The notes under the pieces: generated by a model
Seen by the model: only the letters and a program-made list of their open reading frames with translations
Database searches by the model: none
Told to the model about the DNA's origin: nothing
Made by a program: the position numbers and the translations under genes
Shown: positions 43,717 through 53,108 of the stretch, piece by piece
How positions within the stretch are numbered: position 1 is the first letter of the stretch
Layout of the letters: every line of letters starts with the position of its first letter
Origin: Pseudomonas cannabina
Lineage (GTDB): Bacteria; Pseudomonadota; Gammaproteobacteria; Pseudomonadales; Pseudomonadaceae
Direction: 5' to 3'
DNA length: 64,000 nt
NCBI RefSeq assembly: GCF_900100365.1
Contig: NZ_FNKU01000001.1
Span: 1,426,001-1,490,000, forward strand

Positions 43717-44490
43717 ATGGGTTATGAAACGATTCTCATCGAGACAGTAAAGAACGTCGGCGTGATCACGCTCAATCGCCCCAAGGCGCTGAATGCCTTG
43801 AACGCTCGCCTGATCGACGAGCTGAACCACGCACTCGATGCGTTCGAAGCCGACAGCGCCATCGGCTGTATCGTCCTCACTGGCTCGGAGAAGGCGTTCG
43901 CAGCGGGCGCGGATATCAAGGAAATGGTTGACCTGACCTACCCGCAGATCTACCTCGACGACCTGTTTCGCGAGAGTGATCGGGTGGCGGCCAGGCGCAA
44001 GCCGATGGTGGCTGCTGTGGCCGGGTTTGCGCTGGGCGGCGGTTGCGAACTGGCATTGATGTGCGACTTCATCCTGGCTGCCGAAAACGCCCGGTTTGGC
44101 CAGCCGGAAATCAACCTGGGCGTGTTGCCGGGAATGGGCGGGACGCAGCGCCTGACCCGCGCAGTCGGCAAGGCCAAGGCCATGGAAATGTGCCTGACCG
44201 GGCGCCTGATCGACGCGCATGAAGCTGAGCGCGCCGGTCTGGTGGCCCGTGTTCTGCCGCTGGAACAGTTGTTGCCTGAGGCACTGGCAGTCGCGGCCGT
44301 GATTGCCGAAAAGTCCCTGCCTGTCGCGATGCTGGTCAAGGAGAGCGTCAACCGCGCTTTCGAAGTCAGCCTGGCCGAAGGTATCCGGTTCGAACGTCGC
44401 GTGTTTCATGCCACGTTTGCCAGTCACGACCAGAAAGAAGGCATGGCGGCCTTTATCGACAAGCGCAAGCCAGACTTCAAGGATTGTTGA
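43717..44490 (+). CDS. Enoyl-CoA hydratase
   Basis: A 257-residue crotonase-family enzyme. The N-terminus reads [19 protein letters not shown]. The oxyanion-hole segments are [11 protein letters not shown] and [20 protein letters not shown]. The catalytic glutamates are in the [20 protein letters not shown] region. It hydrates trans-2-enoyl-CoA in beta-oxidation, consistent with the thiolase upstream. A frame start eight codons earlier lacks the AAGGA that precedes 43717. The stop overlaps the convergent vgrG gene by 14 bp. Confidence 0.93.
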   Translation: MGYETILIETVKNVGVITLNRPKALNALNARLIDELNHALDAFEADSAIGCIVLTGSEKAFAAGADIKEMVDLTYPQIYLDDLFRESDRVAARRKPMVAAVAGFALGGGCELALMCDFILAAENARFGQPEINLGVLPGMGGTQRLTRAVGKAKAMEMCLTGRLIDAHEAERAGLVARVLPLEQLLPEALAVAAVIAEKSLPVAMLVKESVNRAFEVSLAEGIRFERRVFHATFASHDQKEGMAAFIDKRKPDFKDC

Positions 44491-46105
44491 GGGGCGCTGC
44501 AAACGTCGCCAGGCTTGCTGTACCCATGATCGTGATGCTTTGCGCATCAATGCGCAGTTCAGCCCGCTCGGCATTCAGCGTCACGGCCTCGCCGGTCGCA
44601 ATATGCAGCCGCTGACCGTTTTCAAGCTGCACGCCTGCGATCGTTTCGATAATTGCGCCATCGAGGGTGATGCAGGTTTTGCTAACGTTTGCGGGCTGCA
44701 ACAGCGCTGCGCAGATCACCGGACGGTCCACGTCATTATCGAGATAGCGGATTAACACGCGTGCGCCGGGAGCCATTGCATACACGCTGTTGCAAGCAAT
44801 TTTCGCCAATGGCCAGCGCGGACATGAGTCGCCACAAGGCGAAGTCCGTTGCCAGTCGAAACTCACCGGGCGATGACCGCTGTGTTGCGCATCGGCATCC
44901 GACGACGGCATCAAGGTCGCGGGATGAGTCCCCATCATTGCCGGGCGTCGACGTTTGAGCGACGGACGAAACGGCATCGCCCAGGGGACGACGCTGAAGC
45001 GATTGCGATAACCATTGCCGGGTATCTGCTCCGTCTCGGGGCGCCCGCATTGTTGATCGGCCAGCACACGCAGGATGGCCAGTGTGTCGTGCGGATTCAG
45101 CCCTCTGAGCACTTGCAACTGGCGAGCCCTGTGGGCGACCTCGGTCAGCAGCCACTGGTCGTTGAGGCACCGCTCGGGATGATCGAGCACCTGGAGGACC
45201 TGTCCGCTGCGCAGTGCCGCATGGTTGCTTCGTCCCCTGATATCGCGCCGTTCGCAGCGCATACGCTGCAGCGTGCGGGCACCGCGTTGCAGGCGCAGGG
45301 CCCTTTGATGATCGCGCCGCCCGGCGGCGCTGCCGACGGGTTCGAAGGGTTGATTGCCTGCCAGCGACCCGGGCTGTGCATCGTTGGGTGCAAACGGGCA
45401 TGACCCATCCTCGTCAACGCTTTCCACAGTCCGGCGCCGGCCGTTATGCATCGAAAGCGTTTCAGCCATGTGCAGCAGCGTCGGTGGACATGGGCCAGCG
45501 GGTTTCAAATGCTTGAAACGGGCGGGTACGGCTTGCACCGGAAAACCCACCGCATCATCGGAAAACACCAGAACATGGCGTTCGGCATCATGTTCGAAGC
45601 GAAAGTGAATGCCTTCTTCCTCGCACACGCGTTGCAGCAGGTGCAGATCGTTTTCGTCGTGCTGAATACATAACGCCCGCCGGGGGTAAAGGCCGGTCAT
45701 GTGCTCGAAGCGTTGGGCATCAGCTTCTATGCCGTGCGCTTCGAGTAACTGAACGACCAATTGGGGAGCGGTGAGGTCTTGATAGACCCGGCGCTGCTGT
45801 CGATGGGCGAGCTTTTCCAGGGTGGGCACCAGCACCAGATGGTAGAGGCTCACGTGCTGACCGGCGTAGACCCGGCTGGCCTGGCATATTCGCCCGTGAA
45901 TGCCCTGGCCGACCTGCCCGAAACCCAGAAATGCACCGCGTTCGAGCAGGTTGTGCAGATCCAGGTCCGGATCGATGCCAATCAGATGGATGTCGAAGCG
46001 ATACACCTCGTTGAGGGCGTCCAGGCCGCTAAAACTGATGACTCGCAGGTCGCTCTGATAATCGGCGATGGTCAGGGTGACTGGCGTTTGCTGGTCTTCG
46101 CACAT
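44477..46105 (-). CDS. Orphan VgrG-like type VI secretion spike protein
   Basis: A 542-residue VgrG. The N-terminal gp27-like part ([68 protein letters not shown]) is well kept. The gp5-like OB-fold region ([49 protein letters not shown]) is looser than usual. The protein ends soon after a short beta-repeat with no effector extension. VgrG trimers tip the T6SS tube. No hcp, sheath or adaptor/effector gene adjoins it. The OB region has an extra His/Pro-rich stretch and may be degenerating. Confidence 0.85.
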   Translation of the reverse strand: MCEDQQTPVTLTIADYQSDLRVISFSGLDALNEVYRFDIHLIGIDPDLDLHNLLERGAFLGFGQVGQGIHGRICQASRVYAGQHVSLYHLVLVPTLEKLAHRQQRRVYQDLTAPQLVVQLLEAHGIEADAQRFEHMTGLYPRRALCIQHDENDLHLLQRVCEEEGIHFRFEHDAERHVLVFSDDAVGFPVQAVPARFKHLKPAGPCPPTLLHMAETLSMHNGRRRTVESVDEDGSCPFAPNDAQPGSLAGNQPFEPVGSAAGRRDHQRALRLQRGARTLQRMRCERRDIRGRSNHAALRSGQVLQVLDHPERCLNDQWLLTEVAHRARQLQVLRGLNPHDTLAILRVLADQQCGRPETEQIPGNGYRNRFSVVPWAMPFRPSLKRRRPAMMGTHPATLMPSSDADAQHSGHRPVSFDWQRTSPCGDSCPRWPLAKIACNSVYAMAPGARVLIRYLDNDVDRPVICAALLQPANVSKTCITLDGAIIETIAGVQLENGQRLHIATGEAVTLNAERAELRIDAQSITIMGTASLATFAAPLNNP

Positions 46106-46428
46106 CCGATGGCTCTCACCTTGAAATTCAGGGGGCGAAGGTTACGAAATGCCGCTCAGGAAAAGCATTGCCGCAGGTTTTTTCGGAAAAGGACTACACG
46201 CTACGGCGCACATGGGTGCATTGCACTGCGGCGAATCAGTCACTCTCTGGATGACTTCGGCAGGCAATGTGCCAAGCGGGGGTTTCATCTGTCGCCATCG
46301 CGTATAAAATGCGCGGCGCCGGACGGGGATATTGCCCGGCGACCAATTTTTCAGCGCCTTGCCATTGCCGCGTCCTGCCTGTTTGCAGGCGCTGGCGGCG
46401 AGGCGCCTATCGGACCAAGAGAGCAGAC

Positions 46429-47133
46429 ATGGGCGCACAGTGGAAGGTCAAGCATAAAGAAGCGGCAGCCAATGCCAAGGGACGCACCTTTGGCAAGCTG
46501 TCCAAGGAGATCATGATCGTGGCCCGCGCAGGTGCCGACCCGGACATGAACTCGCGCCTGCGACTGGTCGTGGAACAAGCGAAGAAGGCGTCCATGCCCC
46601 GCGAGACCCTGGAGCGCGCCATAAAAAAGGGCGCCGGCCTGCTGGGCGAAAGCGTCAACTTCGAGCGCCTCACCTACGAAGGCTTTGCCCCGCATCGCGT
46701 GCCGGTGATCGTCGAGTGCCTGACCGATAACATCAACCGCACTGTTTCCGAGATTCGCGTGCTGTTCCGCAAGGGCCAATTGGGTGCCGCGGGCTCGGTG
46801 TCCTGGGATTTTCTGTATCAGGGCATGATCGAAGCGGTTCCTGCTTCACCGGACGCCGATCCTGAGCTGGCGGCTATCGAAGCCGGTGCTCAGGATTTTG
46901 AGCCAGGTGAAGAGGGCGCAACTCTGTTTCTGACCGAGTCCACTGACATGGACGCGGTGTGCAAGGCGCTCCCTGATTTCGGTTTCACGGTGCAATCCGC
47001 ACAACTGGGTTATCGCCCGAAAAGCACCGTGGACGGCTTGTCCGAAGAGCAAATGGCCGAGGTCGAAGCGTTTCTCGAAGCCATCGACAACCACGACGAC
47101 GTGCAGAACGTTTACGTCGGTCTGGCTGGCTGA
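46429..47133 (+). CDS. YebC/PmpR-family protein (YeeN type)
   Basis: A 234-residue member of the YebC/TACO1 family. The start [40 protein letters not shown] and [15 protein letters not shown] segment are characteristic of the YeeN subgroup. Family members act as DNA-binding regulators in older work and, more recently, as ribosome-associated factors that ease translation through proline stretches. A TATAAAA-like -10 lies near 46310. The 323-bp gap before it shows no gene; a long in-frame extension to 46267 is rejected because the family start is at 46429. Confidence 0.92.
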   Translation: MGAQWKVKHKEAAANAKGRTFGKLSKEIMIVARAGADPDMNSRLRLVVEQAKKASMPRETLERAIKKGAGLLGESVNFERLTYEGFAPHRVPVIVECLTDNINRTVSEIRVLFRKGQLGAAGSVSWDFLYQGMIEAVPASPDADPELAAIEAGAQDFEPGEEGATLFLTESTDMDAVCKALPDFGFTVQSAQLGYRPKSTVDGLSEEQMAEVEAFLEAIDNHDDVQNVYVGLAG

Positions 47134-47152
47134 ACCGCTCCGGTGGAGCGCT

Positions 47153-48457
47153 TTACGCGCGCCACGCTTGCAGCTCCCGCAGAACCTCTTCAAGCGCCGG
47201 TCGGCGCTGGCTTTCGGGCTGAATACAGCGCGCTTGAAGGGCCTGCAGACCATCGATGATGGCGCAGTGCTGAGGCTCTGCCGCACATCGTTCCAGCAAC
47301 TCCCCCAGCAGAATCCCGAAAGCCCGCGTCTCGATGCGTTCAAGTGCAGCGCCTGCTGTCGGTGAAGGGTGGAACGATGCCGCGCCAAAATCCCCCAGCA
47401 GGCAATTGCCGTCGTTCTGCCAGAGAATATTGTGCCCGTACAGATCGCCATGGGTGATGCCGCTGGCATGCAAGTGCGCAGTGGCCGAGGCGATACCTGT
47501 GGCGAGACGCAGCAGCATCGGTAGCGAAAGACGTGTATCGCCGGGGTAAACGTCGCGACTGCACGACTCAAGGCTGGGTGGGCCGGCCAGATTGCTGAAG
47601 TCGGGCGCAATCAGCTCCATGACCAGGCCGTTTTGCTGAGCTGGATGCCCGGTGATCTGCCCCAGCACTTCAATCAGATGCCGATGGCTGCCTGCGCTGA
47701 TGCAGGCAGCCATTTCATTGAGCGGCGAGCCGTCGCTGGTGACGCTGCCTTTGTACAGTTTGACGGCGACCGCCTGCTCTCCGGTTTCGTTGCGCCAGAT
47801 CGCCTGCTGGATGATGCCGGACGCACCTTCGCCCAGACGCTGACGCAGGCTCAACTGCGGCCATGGAATCTGGCGAATCGGTGGTGTGGCGAGCGCCGGG
47901 CAGAGCGGATTGTCAGCGTAAGCGAGCCACGCCAGTGCGGGCAGGCGCAGCAGCCAGTCAGGCAGCTCGGTGAGGCGGTTGGCGGCAATGCGGATCAGCT
48001 CCAGCTTGTGGCACTCGCTCAGGGTCGAGGGCAGGGCGCTCAACCGGTTGCCGGCGAGCATCAGCTTTTGCAGATCGGCACGGCGGCCCAGTTCATCAGG
48101 CAGCGACTCAATGCAGTTATCAGTCAGGATCAGCCAGCGCAGACGGGGCGGGAGCGACGCTGCGCTGACCTGCTCGATACGGTTGGCCTTGAACCCGACG
48201 ATGCGCAGGTTCTGGCAACGGCCGAGGCTTTCCGGCAAATGAGTGAACAGGTTGTCGGAGCCGAACAGCACGCTCAGGCGCTTGAGCCGATGAAGGTCGT
48301 CAGGCAGCGCGCGCAACGCGTTGCCACTGAGGTTGAGCACCTCCAGCGTGTCGGCCAGATCGAATATCTCCGGCGGAAACTCGCTCAGTCCACAGGAAAG
48401 GTCCAGCCGTTTGATGCCTGCCAGCTTGCCGGCGCGTAAGTCTGAGAGGGTATGCAT
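47153..48457 (-). CDS. Leucine-rich-repeat protein kinase
   Basis: A 434-residue soluble protein joining about seven leucine-rich repeats (residues 15-185; for example LEVLNLSGNALRALPDDLHR, LRWLILTDNCIESLPDELGR) to a protein kinase domain (about 200-434). Kinase motifs are the glycine loop GEGASG (209-214), Lys233 in AVAVKLYKG, Glu248, HGDLYGHN (336-343, Gly in place of the Arg of HRD) and DFGAAS (356-361). The missing Arg suggests constitutive, activation-loop-independent activity. No signal peptide or membrane span is visible, so it acts in the cytoplasm or after export by another route. It is convergent with the YebC gene, 19 bp apart. Confidence 0.9.
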   Translation of the reverse strand: MHTLSDLRAGKLAGIKRLDLSCGLSEFPPEIFDLADTLEVLNLSGNALRALPDDLHRLKRLSVLFGSDNLFTHLPESLGRCQNLRIVGFKANRIEQVSAASLPPRLRWLILTDNCIESLPDELGRRADLQKLMLAGNRLSALPSTLSECHKLELIRIAANRLTELPDWLLRLPALAWLAYADNPLCPALATPPIRQIPWPQLSLRQRLGEGASGIIQQAIWRNETGEQAVAVKLYKGSVTSDGSPLNEMAACISAGSHRHLIEVLGQITGHPAQQNGLVMELIAPDFSNLAGPPSLESCSRDVYPGDTRLSLPMLLRLATGIASATAHLHASGITHGDLYGHNILWQNDGNCLLGDFGAASFHPSPTAGAALERIETRAFGILLGELLERCAAEPQHCAIIDGLQALQARCIQPESQRRPALEEVLRELQAWRA

Positions 48458-48532
48458 GAGTCGGTTCGGTTATTGATCGGACAAGGCGCGCATCATACGG
48501 GAGTTTCGCCGGCTGGCTGTCGCGGAGCACAT

Positions 48533-49078
48533 TCAGGCCAGGCAGCGGTCCACCCATTGCTGCACGCGGTCGAGTGTCGGCGGGCATTCGGCGTAGAGAA
48601 TCCGGTAGATCATCGGCGCCACGATGGCGTCAATCATGTCGTCGGCAGGCGGCGCGACTTCGCCACGATCAGCGGCGCGGTCGATGATGGTCTGCAACTG
48701 TTCTCGTACCATCGCCGCGCATTTTCCGACACAACCGGCAGTGCTGGCGGCCACATCGCGCATCAGCGCCCGGCCGGGTGCCGAGGACATTTCGTCCAGG
48801 TACATTTCGCTCCAGCTCAGCAGGTCCTGGCGCAGGCTGCCGTGATCGATCGGCGCATCGGGACGCAGCCGTTCAAGGGCCGCGTCGGCCAGCAACGTGG
48901 TCAGGTCACCCCAGCGCCGGTAGATCGTCGACGGCGTAACGCCAGCCTGGGCGGCAATCATCGGCACACTGAGCTGCGAACGTTCATGTTCGAGCAACAG
49001 ATCGCGCACGGCGCGGTGAATGGATTCCTGCACCCGGGCACTGCGGCCTCCGGTGCGTACTGCTTCTTTGATAGCCAT
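48533..49078 (-). CDS. TetR-family transcriptional regulator
   Basis: A 181-residue TetR regulator (VQESIHRAVRDLLLEHERSQ, MIAAQAGVTPSTIYRRWGDL) with the TetR_C_11-type tail (MSSAPGRALMRDVAASTAGC, PMIYRILYAE). ATG at 49078 gives the usual start; the frame extends upstream without support. It is divergent from an MFS gene, with a perfect dyad between them that is its likely operator. Confidence 0.92.
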   Translation of the reverse strand: MAIKEAVRTGGRSARVQESIHRAVRDLLLEHERSQLSVPMIAAQAGVTPSTIYRRWGDLTTLLADAALERLRPDAPIDHGSLRQDLLSWSEMYLDEMSSAPGRALMRDVAASTAGCVGKCAAMVREQLQTIIDRAADRGEVAPPADDMIDAIVAPMIYRILYAECPPTLDRVQQWVDRCLA

Positions 49079-49136
49079 GCGGCAGACCTTAACACAAAGT
49101 ATTTGCTTTAAGCGGTGCGCGGCCGCACACTCCACA

Positions 49137-49155
49137 AAAGCTAATTATTAGCTTT
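49137..49155. promoter_or_regulatory. Perfect 19-bp palindrome, probable TetR operator
   Basis: AAAGCTAAT and ATTAGCTTT are exact inverted repeats around one T, placed between the divergent tetR (start 49078) and MFS (start 49188) genes. Size and position fit a TetR-dimer operator that represses both. Confidence 0.7.
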
Positions 49156-49187
49156 AAATGATAATGTTGTTGCGGGGGAGTGTACCC

Positions 49188-50399
49188 ATGTCCGTTTCTG
49201 TGCAGAACCCCGAGCTCGAAGGCCGAGCACAAAGCCACCTCGGTTTTTTCGCCTTCACGACGCTGTGCTTCTTTGCCGCATCCAGTACGCCGACACCGCT
49301 CTATCATCTGTACCAGGAGGCCTAGGGCTTCTCCGCCGGCATGCTCACGCTGGTCTTTGCCGTGTACGCGTTCAGCCTGCTGGCCGCATTGCTGACCGGA
49401 GGCTAGCTGTCGGATTACCTGGGGCGCCGCCCGGTGATTTTCGGCGCGTTGCTGATGCAGATCGTGTCGATGCAGCTGTTCATATTTGCTCACGATATTG
49501 CCTGGCTGATTGCCGCGCGGTTGTTGCAGGGGTTTGCCACCGGTCTGGCGGCCAGTGCGTTGGGCGCGGCATTGCTGGACAGCGATCAGATCAAGGGACC
49601 GGTGATCAACAGCATCTCGCCGATGCTCGGCATGGCGGTCGGCGCGCTGGGGACCGCAATGCTGGTGCAATTCGCGCCGTTGCCGTTGATGCTTGCCTAC
49701 TGTCTTCTGCTGGCCGCGTTTGTGATTCAAGCGGTTTATCTCGCTCGGGTCACCGAAACCGTCAGTCCTCAGCCTGGCGTATGGCAGTCCCTCAAGCCGT
49801 CGTTGCACGTTCCGCCGCAGTCACGGCGCATGCTCTGGCTGGTGCTGCCGGTGGACATCGCCGCCTGGGCGCTGGGCGGCTTCTTTCTGTCCTTGAGCCC
49901 GTCGCTGCTGGTGGCGGCGACCGGCTCGACTTCGCCGCTCAATGGCGGGCTGGCCGTCGCGGCACTGACCCTAAGCGGTGCGCTGGCCATCCTGACCTTG
50001 CGACAGCGTGCCCCGGTGCTCGGCTTGTGGATCGGTGCGAGCTTTCTGTCACTCGGGGTGGCGGTGATTCTATGGGCGGTCAATCTCGGCGTGCTGTGGC
50101 TGTTCTTCGTCGGTGCGGTGGTGGCAGGCATCGGTTTCGGATCAAGCTTTCTCGGCGCACTGCGCATGCTCATGCCAACGGCGCATGCCCATGAACGCGG
50201 CGGTTTGATGTCGGCTTTTCTGGTGCTCAGTTACTTGGCGTTCTGCATACCGGCGCTGATCGCTGGTTACTGCGCGCACAGTGCCGGCCTGGTAACCACC
50301 AGCAACGTCTATGGCGCGGTGGTGATTGTTCTCGCACTGTTGGCGTTGGCGGGGTTGGTCTTACGGCACGCTGGCAGTGATGTGGCCGGGAATCGATAA
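49188..50399 (+). pseudogene. MFS transporter gene with two in-frame amber stops
   Basis: From ATG 49188 one frame encodes a 12-span major-facilitator protein of about 403 codons. Codon 46 is TAG (49323-49325), in a context reading LYHLYQEA-stop-GFSAGML where MFS relatives have Trp. Codon 73 is TAG (49404-49406), just before LSDYLGRRPV, the end of motif A. The rest is uninterrupted to 50399 with normal helices. Two independent nonsense changes in one gene mean it is dead unless ambers are read through. The divergent tetR gene and the operator are intact. Confidence 0.88.
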
Positions 50400-50443
50400 A
50401 GTCGATTTTAATGAGTGGGTTGCGCGCGCAAGGGCATGCTGCG

Positions 50444-50713
50444 TCAGGAGTCCGCCGGGTCGCGTTTACGCAGTAGCAGCACCAGCAAGCCTGTCAGCTG
50501 CATAGCGATAATTGCTATGACAATCTTCTGCGCTGTCGGCCCCAGATTGATGACCCACGTGATCAAGAGGATAAACAGCACTGCGATAATGGGGACTGCA
50601 ACTACGATGCATATCCATCGAAACAGTTGGGGATGGCGACCCGCCCACGTTGATGGGTTTCTTGAATCCATCAAGGACAAGCCTTCAAGAAGCGCTAGCA
50701 ATAGATCGACCAT
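50444..50713 (-). CDS. Small two-span membrane protein (89 aa)
   Basis: An 89-residue protein with two hydrophobic helices (FRWICIVVAVPIIAVLFILL and KIVIAIIAMQLTGLLVLLLR) separated by a short polar turn, an acidic-amphipathic N-terminus (MVDLLLALLEGLSLMDS) and a basic tail (RKRDPADS). No family is recognised. AAGGAAG lies before the ATG, supporting a real gene. Confidence 0.65.
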   Translation of the reverse strand: MVDLLLALLEGLSLMDSRNPSTWAGRHPQLFRWICIVVAVPIIAVLFILLITWVINLGPTAQKIVIAIIAMQLTGLLVLLLRKRDPADS

Positions 50714-50867
50714 GACTTCCTTGCAAGCGGACAGTTCGTCCTGATATCGGCATCACATGATGCATCAGCGATCGATGAGTAGAGTAGCCAGAAGCAGGGA
50801 AATATGCCAGATGGCCAGCATTCGGTCGAGCGCGCCGTTCTCGACCGGATGTCGGTATGAGCAGCCT

Positions 50868-52001
50868 TCAACGCAAATCGTTGACCATTTCCCCCAGCAC
50901 GTTCAGCACATCCTTGGCCAGTTGCCCGGAGCGCTTGCCTGACCAGCCAGTGACCGGGTCTGGCGCGTTGTTGTGATCCTTGAACGGCATTTCCAGGGTT
51001 AGCGACAGGCATTTATAGCGCTCGCCCACGGCGTTGGCGGCCAGATTGAGGTTGGCCTGGCCTTTGGCGCTGCGCGGGTAGCCATAAACATTCTGGAAGT
51101 CGGCGGTGACTTCGCCCAGACGGCGACGAAAGCGCTCTTCGAGTTGCTGTTGCTGAGGGGTATAGCCCGGATTGCCTTCGCAGGCGGCGGTGAATACGTA
51201 AGGGATTTCTTCATCGCCGTGCGCGTCGAGGAACATGTCCACGCCGTACGTTTCCATCTGCTGCTTGACGAAGAATACTTCCGGTGTCATTTCGGGCGTG
51301 CTGTCCTGCCAGGCGCGGTTGAGGTCCTTGCCGTTGGCATTGGTGCGCAAGTGGCCGTGGAACGCGCCGTCCGGGTTCATGTTCGGCACCAGATACAGAT
51401 CGGCACTGGCCAGCAACGTCTGCAACCCGGCGTCATCCTGCTGGAGGCGTTCGATCACGCCTTCCACGAACCATTCGGCCATGTGCTCGCCGGGATGTTG
51501 CTGAGCGATGATCCAGATCTTGCGTTTTCCCTCGGCGCCGTCGCCTTTGCGCAGCAACTGAATATCCCGGCCTTCGACGCTTTTGCCGGTGGCCAGCAAC
51601 TGCATCCCGGCTTTTTCCTGTGCCTGCCCGATCAGCCAGTCATGGCGCGCACGACTGTACGGCTCGAAGTAGGTAAACCAGATTTGAGGCTGTTCAGGGG
51701 ACAGGCTGAAATTCAGCGCCTTGCCGTCAAAGCTGGACGGCACACGAAACCAGTTCTGATGATCGTAGGATGCGGCTGCATGGTAGCCAGTCCAGGCGTT
51801 GTTGAAGGTGGATTCGCTGGCGTTGGTCAGGCGGAACGCATGGGAGGCGCCGACGTTCAGGCCCTCGACCTTGAAATGGAACCACTGAAAGTGCGCGCTT
51901 CGCGTATCCGGCCGAATGGCCAGGCGGATCCGGTCAGGGTCGCTGGCGTCCAGAACCTGGATGTTGCCGCTGTCGAAATCTGCGCTGATGGTGAGGGTCA
52001 C
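50868..52001 (-). CDS. M14 zinc carboxypeptidase (cytosolic carboxypeptidase type)
   Basis: A 377-residue peptidase with the N-terminal beta-sandwich typical of the cytosolic carboxypeptidase subgroup (FDSGNIQVLDASDPDRIRL, FHFKVEGLNVG) and an M14 catalytic domain. Zinc and catalytic residues are in IAQQHPGEHMAEWFVEGVIE (HxxE), MNPDGAFHGHLRTNANGKDL, MFLDAHGDEEIP and the glutamate of LTLEMPFKD. The start is GTG with AGGAAG upstream. No signal peptide, so it is cytoplasmic. Eukaryotic relatives trim glutamate tails; the bacterial substrate is unknown. Confidence 0.9.
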   Translation of the reverse strand: MTLTISADFDSGNIQVLDASDPDRIRLAIRPDTRSAHFQWFHFKVEGLNVGASHAFRLTNASESTFNNAWTGYHAAASYDHQNWFRVPSSFDGKALNFSLSPEQPQIWFTYFEPYSRARHDWLIGQAQEKAGMQLLATGKSVEGRDIQLLRKGDGAEGKRKIWIIAQQHPGEHMAEWFVEGVIERLQQDDAGLQTLLASADLYLVPNMNPDGAFHGHLRTNANGKDLNRAWQDSTPEMTPEVFFVKQQMETYGVDMFLDAHGDEEIPYVFTAACEGNPGYTPQQQQLEERFRRRLGEVTADFQNVYGYPRSAKGQANLNLAANAVGERYKCLSLTLEMPFKDHNNAPDPVTGWSGKRSGQLAKDVLNVLGEMVNDLR

Positions 52002-52097
52002 GGTGGCTTCCTGTGTACGTAGACGTTTTCAGGCTACTGTACACCGATCGGCCTCACGTCCCGCGACGTAAAGTTCTTTGCAACGGTCATCCGGGTT

Positions 52098-52631
52098 TTA
52101 TGAAATCGCTTCGGCGGTGACCATCAGGCTGCACGCAAACGCGCTCAACAGGCACCACGCCAGGTAGACGCGACGCTTGCGTCGATGCCAGCCGGACGCG
52201 CCGATCAGCAGGGCGGGTGCCTGCAACTGGCGCCACACGCGCTCGCTGTTCTGAAACGCCGAAAGGTGTGCGGCGTCAGCATCCAGCCAGTGACGAAACT
52301 CGATCCGTTCGCTGGCTGTCGCCGCAGGGCTTTGCAGATGCACGTACCAGCGACTGGCCTGATCCTGAATGTCGCTGCTTTTGCCGCCCGCGTAAACGTG
52401 CGCCTTGCCCAATGCCCGGCGCATGGCGCGTTCCACTCTTGCTACTTCGACATCCATGAACAGGGCGATATCGGCGTAGGGCAGATCGTCGACCCGGCTG
52501 AGCAGGAATATCTGCAGCGTGCGACGCGAGAGCTTGCGCAGCCTGTGGCTGAGTTCGACCGCCTCCGGCGATGCGTGCGGGCGGGGCAGGCGGGTCGGCA
52601 GATGCAAGGAAGATGAGAGCTGATTACTCAT
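52098..52631 (-). CDS. Sigma region-4-like / FecR-N (DUF4880) hybrid protein, iron-regulated
   Basis: A 177-residue protein. Residues 25-80 resemble sigma factor region 4 of the FecI type (LRKLSRRTLQIFLLSRVDDL, YADIALFMDVEVARVERAMR). Residues 90-140 are the FecR N-terminal domain DUF4880 (ASRWYVHLQSPAATASERIE, WLDADAAHLSAFQNSERVW). A single membrane helix ends the protein (YLAWCLLSAFACSLMVTA). Complete FecR has a large periplasmic domain that is missing here, and region 2 of a sigma factor is also missing. A Fur-type box lies 75 bp upstream. The role is unclear: a regulator of ECF signalling or a degenerate fecI-fecR remnant. Confidence 0.7.
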   Translation of the reverse strand: MSNQLSSSLHLPTRLPRPHASPEAVELSHRLRKLSRRTLQIFLLSRVDDLPYADIALFMDVEVARVERAMRRALGKAHVYAGGKSSDIQDQASRWYVHLQSPAATASERIEFRHWLDADAAHLSAFQNSERVWRQLQAPALLIGASGWHRRKRRVYLAWCLLSAFACSLMVTAEAIS

Positions 52632-52703
52632 GGTGTACCGCTCGCTGATCTTTCATGAAGGTCGTCCCTGAGCCGTGGCTCATCTACACACTAGACTAGA
52701 AAA

Positions 52704-52722
52704 TTCGAGAATCATTCTCAAG
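52704..52722. promoter_or_regulatory. Fur box upstream of the sigma/FecR hybrid gene
   Basis: The sequence around GAGAATCATTCTC, a perfect 6-1-6 palindrome, matches the core of Pseudomonas Fur boxes. It is placed where it could repress the gene starting at 52631 under iron sufficiency. Confidence 0.75.
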
Positions 52723-52873
52723 TGTAAAGTGACTGCATTTACTTTTTATGTGGTGCTTCTGGCTGCAAAACATGACCCTGATCAAGCGACGGCTTGCTAT
52801 GATTCGCGCCATTGCTACACACCCTGCAGCACCCGGACTTCATTAGCCTGAAGCAGCGAAACCAAAAGAAAGA

Positions 52874-52990
52874 ACCAAAAAAAGACCCGGCTAAAAAGCC
52901 GGGTCAAAAACCGTGATTAGCCTGATGAGGAGATAATCAGAAAGCCGACCTAAGACTTCCTGGTTACCCGACGGTTCTTGCGAACCGCTG
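52874..52990 (-). ncRNA. prrF: PrrF-type iron-responsive small RNA
   Basis: Read on the minus strand, the segment starts with a hairpin (CGGTTCGCAAGAACCG), contains the core TGATTATCTCCTCATCAGGC that I recognise from Pseudomonas PrrF RNAs, and ends with the terminator GACCCGGC...GCCGGGTC followed by a T-run. The length of about 116 nt fits. A Fur box overlaps the promoter just upstream. PrrF is made under iron starvation and, with Hfq, base-pairs with mRNAs for iron-containing proteins to lower their translation. Confidence 0.88.
52882..52905 (-). terminator. Intrinsic terminator of PrrF
   Basis: GACCCGGCT and AGCCGGGTC (minus-strand reading) form a GC-rich stem around a short T-rich loop, followed by seven Ts. 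It ends the small RNA. Confidence 0.85.
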
Positions 52991-52994
52991 ACGC

Positions 52995-53013
52995 AATAAT
53001 AATCATTATCATT
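52995..53013. promoter_or_regulatory. Fur box controlling PrrF
   Basis: Minus-strand AATGATAATGATTATTATT closely matches the 19-bp Fur consensus and lies immediately upstream of the predicted PrrF start, so Fur-Fe(II) would block transcription. Confidence 0.85.
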
Positions 53014-53053
53014 TGAAAATCAAATGTTTTTATTGCCCTCATCGAAATAAATA

Positions 53054-53077
53054 ATCCGCCAGCGTTCGCTGGCGGAC
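53054..53077. terminator. Terminator-like hairpin after the Lrp gene
   Basis: CCGCCAGCG and CGCTGGCGG form a perfect stem around TT, with an ATTATTT tail on the minus strand. It probably ends the lrp-like transcript before the PrrF region. Confidence 0.65.
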
Positions 53078-53108
53078 CATCACCCTCGCAATGCTCTTCG
53101 ATAATCCC

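Noticed and set aside
46267..46428. N-terminal extension of the YebC-family gene
   Set aside because: The conserved family start [10 protein letters not shown] is at 46429; upstream residues look non-coding and include a promoter-like TATAAAA.
49323..49406. In-frame TAG codons as programmed recoding (pyrrolysine or similar)
   Set aside because: No recoding machinery or signal is seen, and other genes nearby are broken by ordinary means; mutation is simpler.
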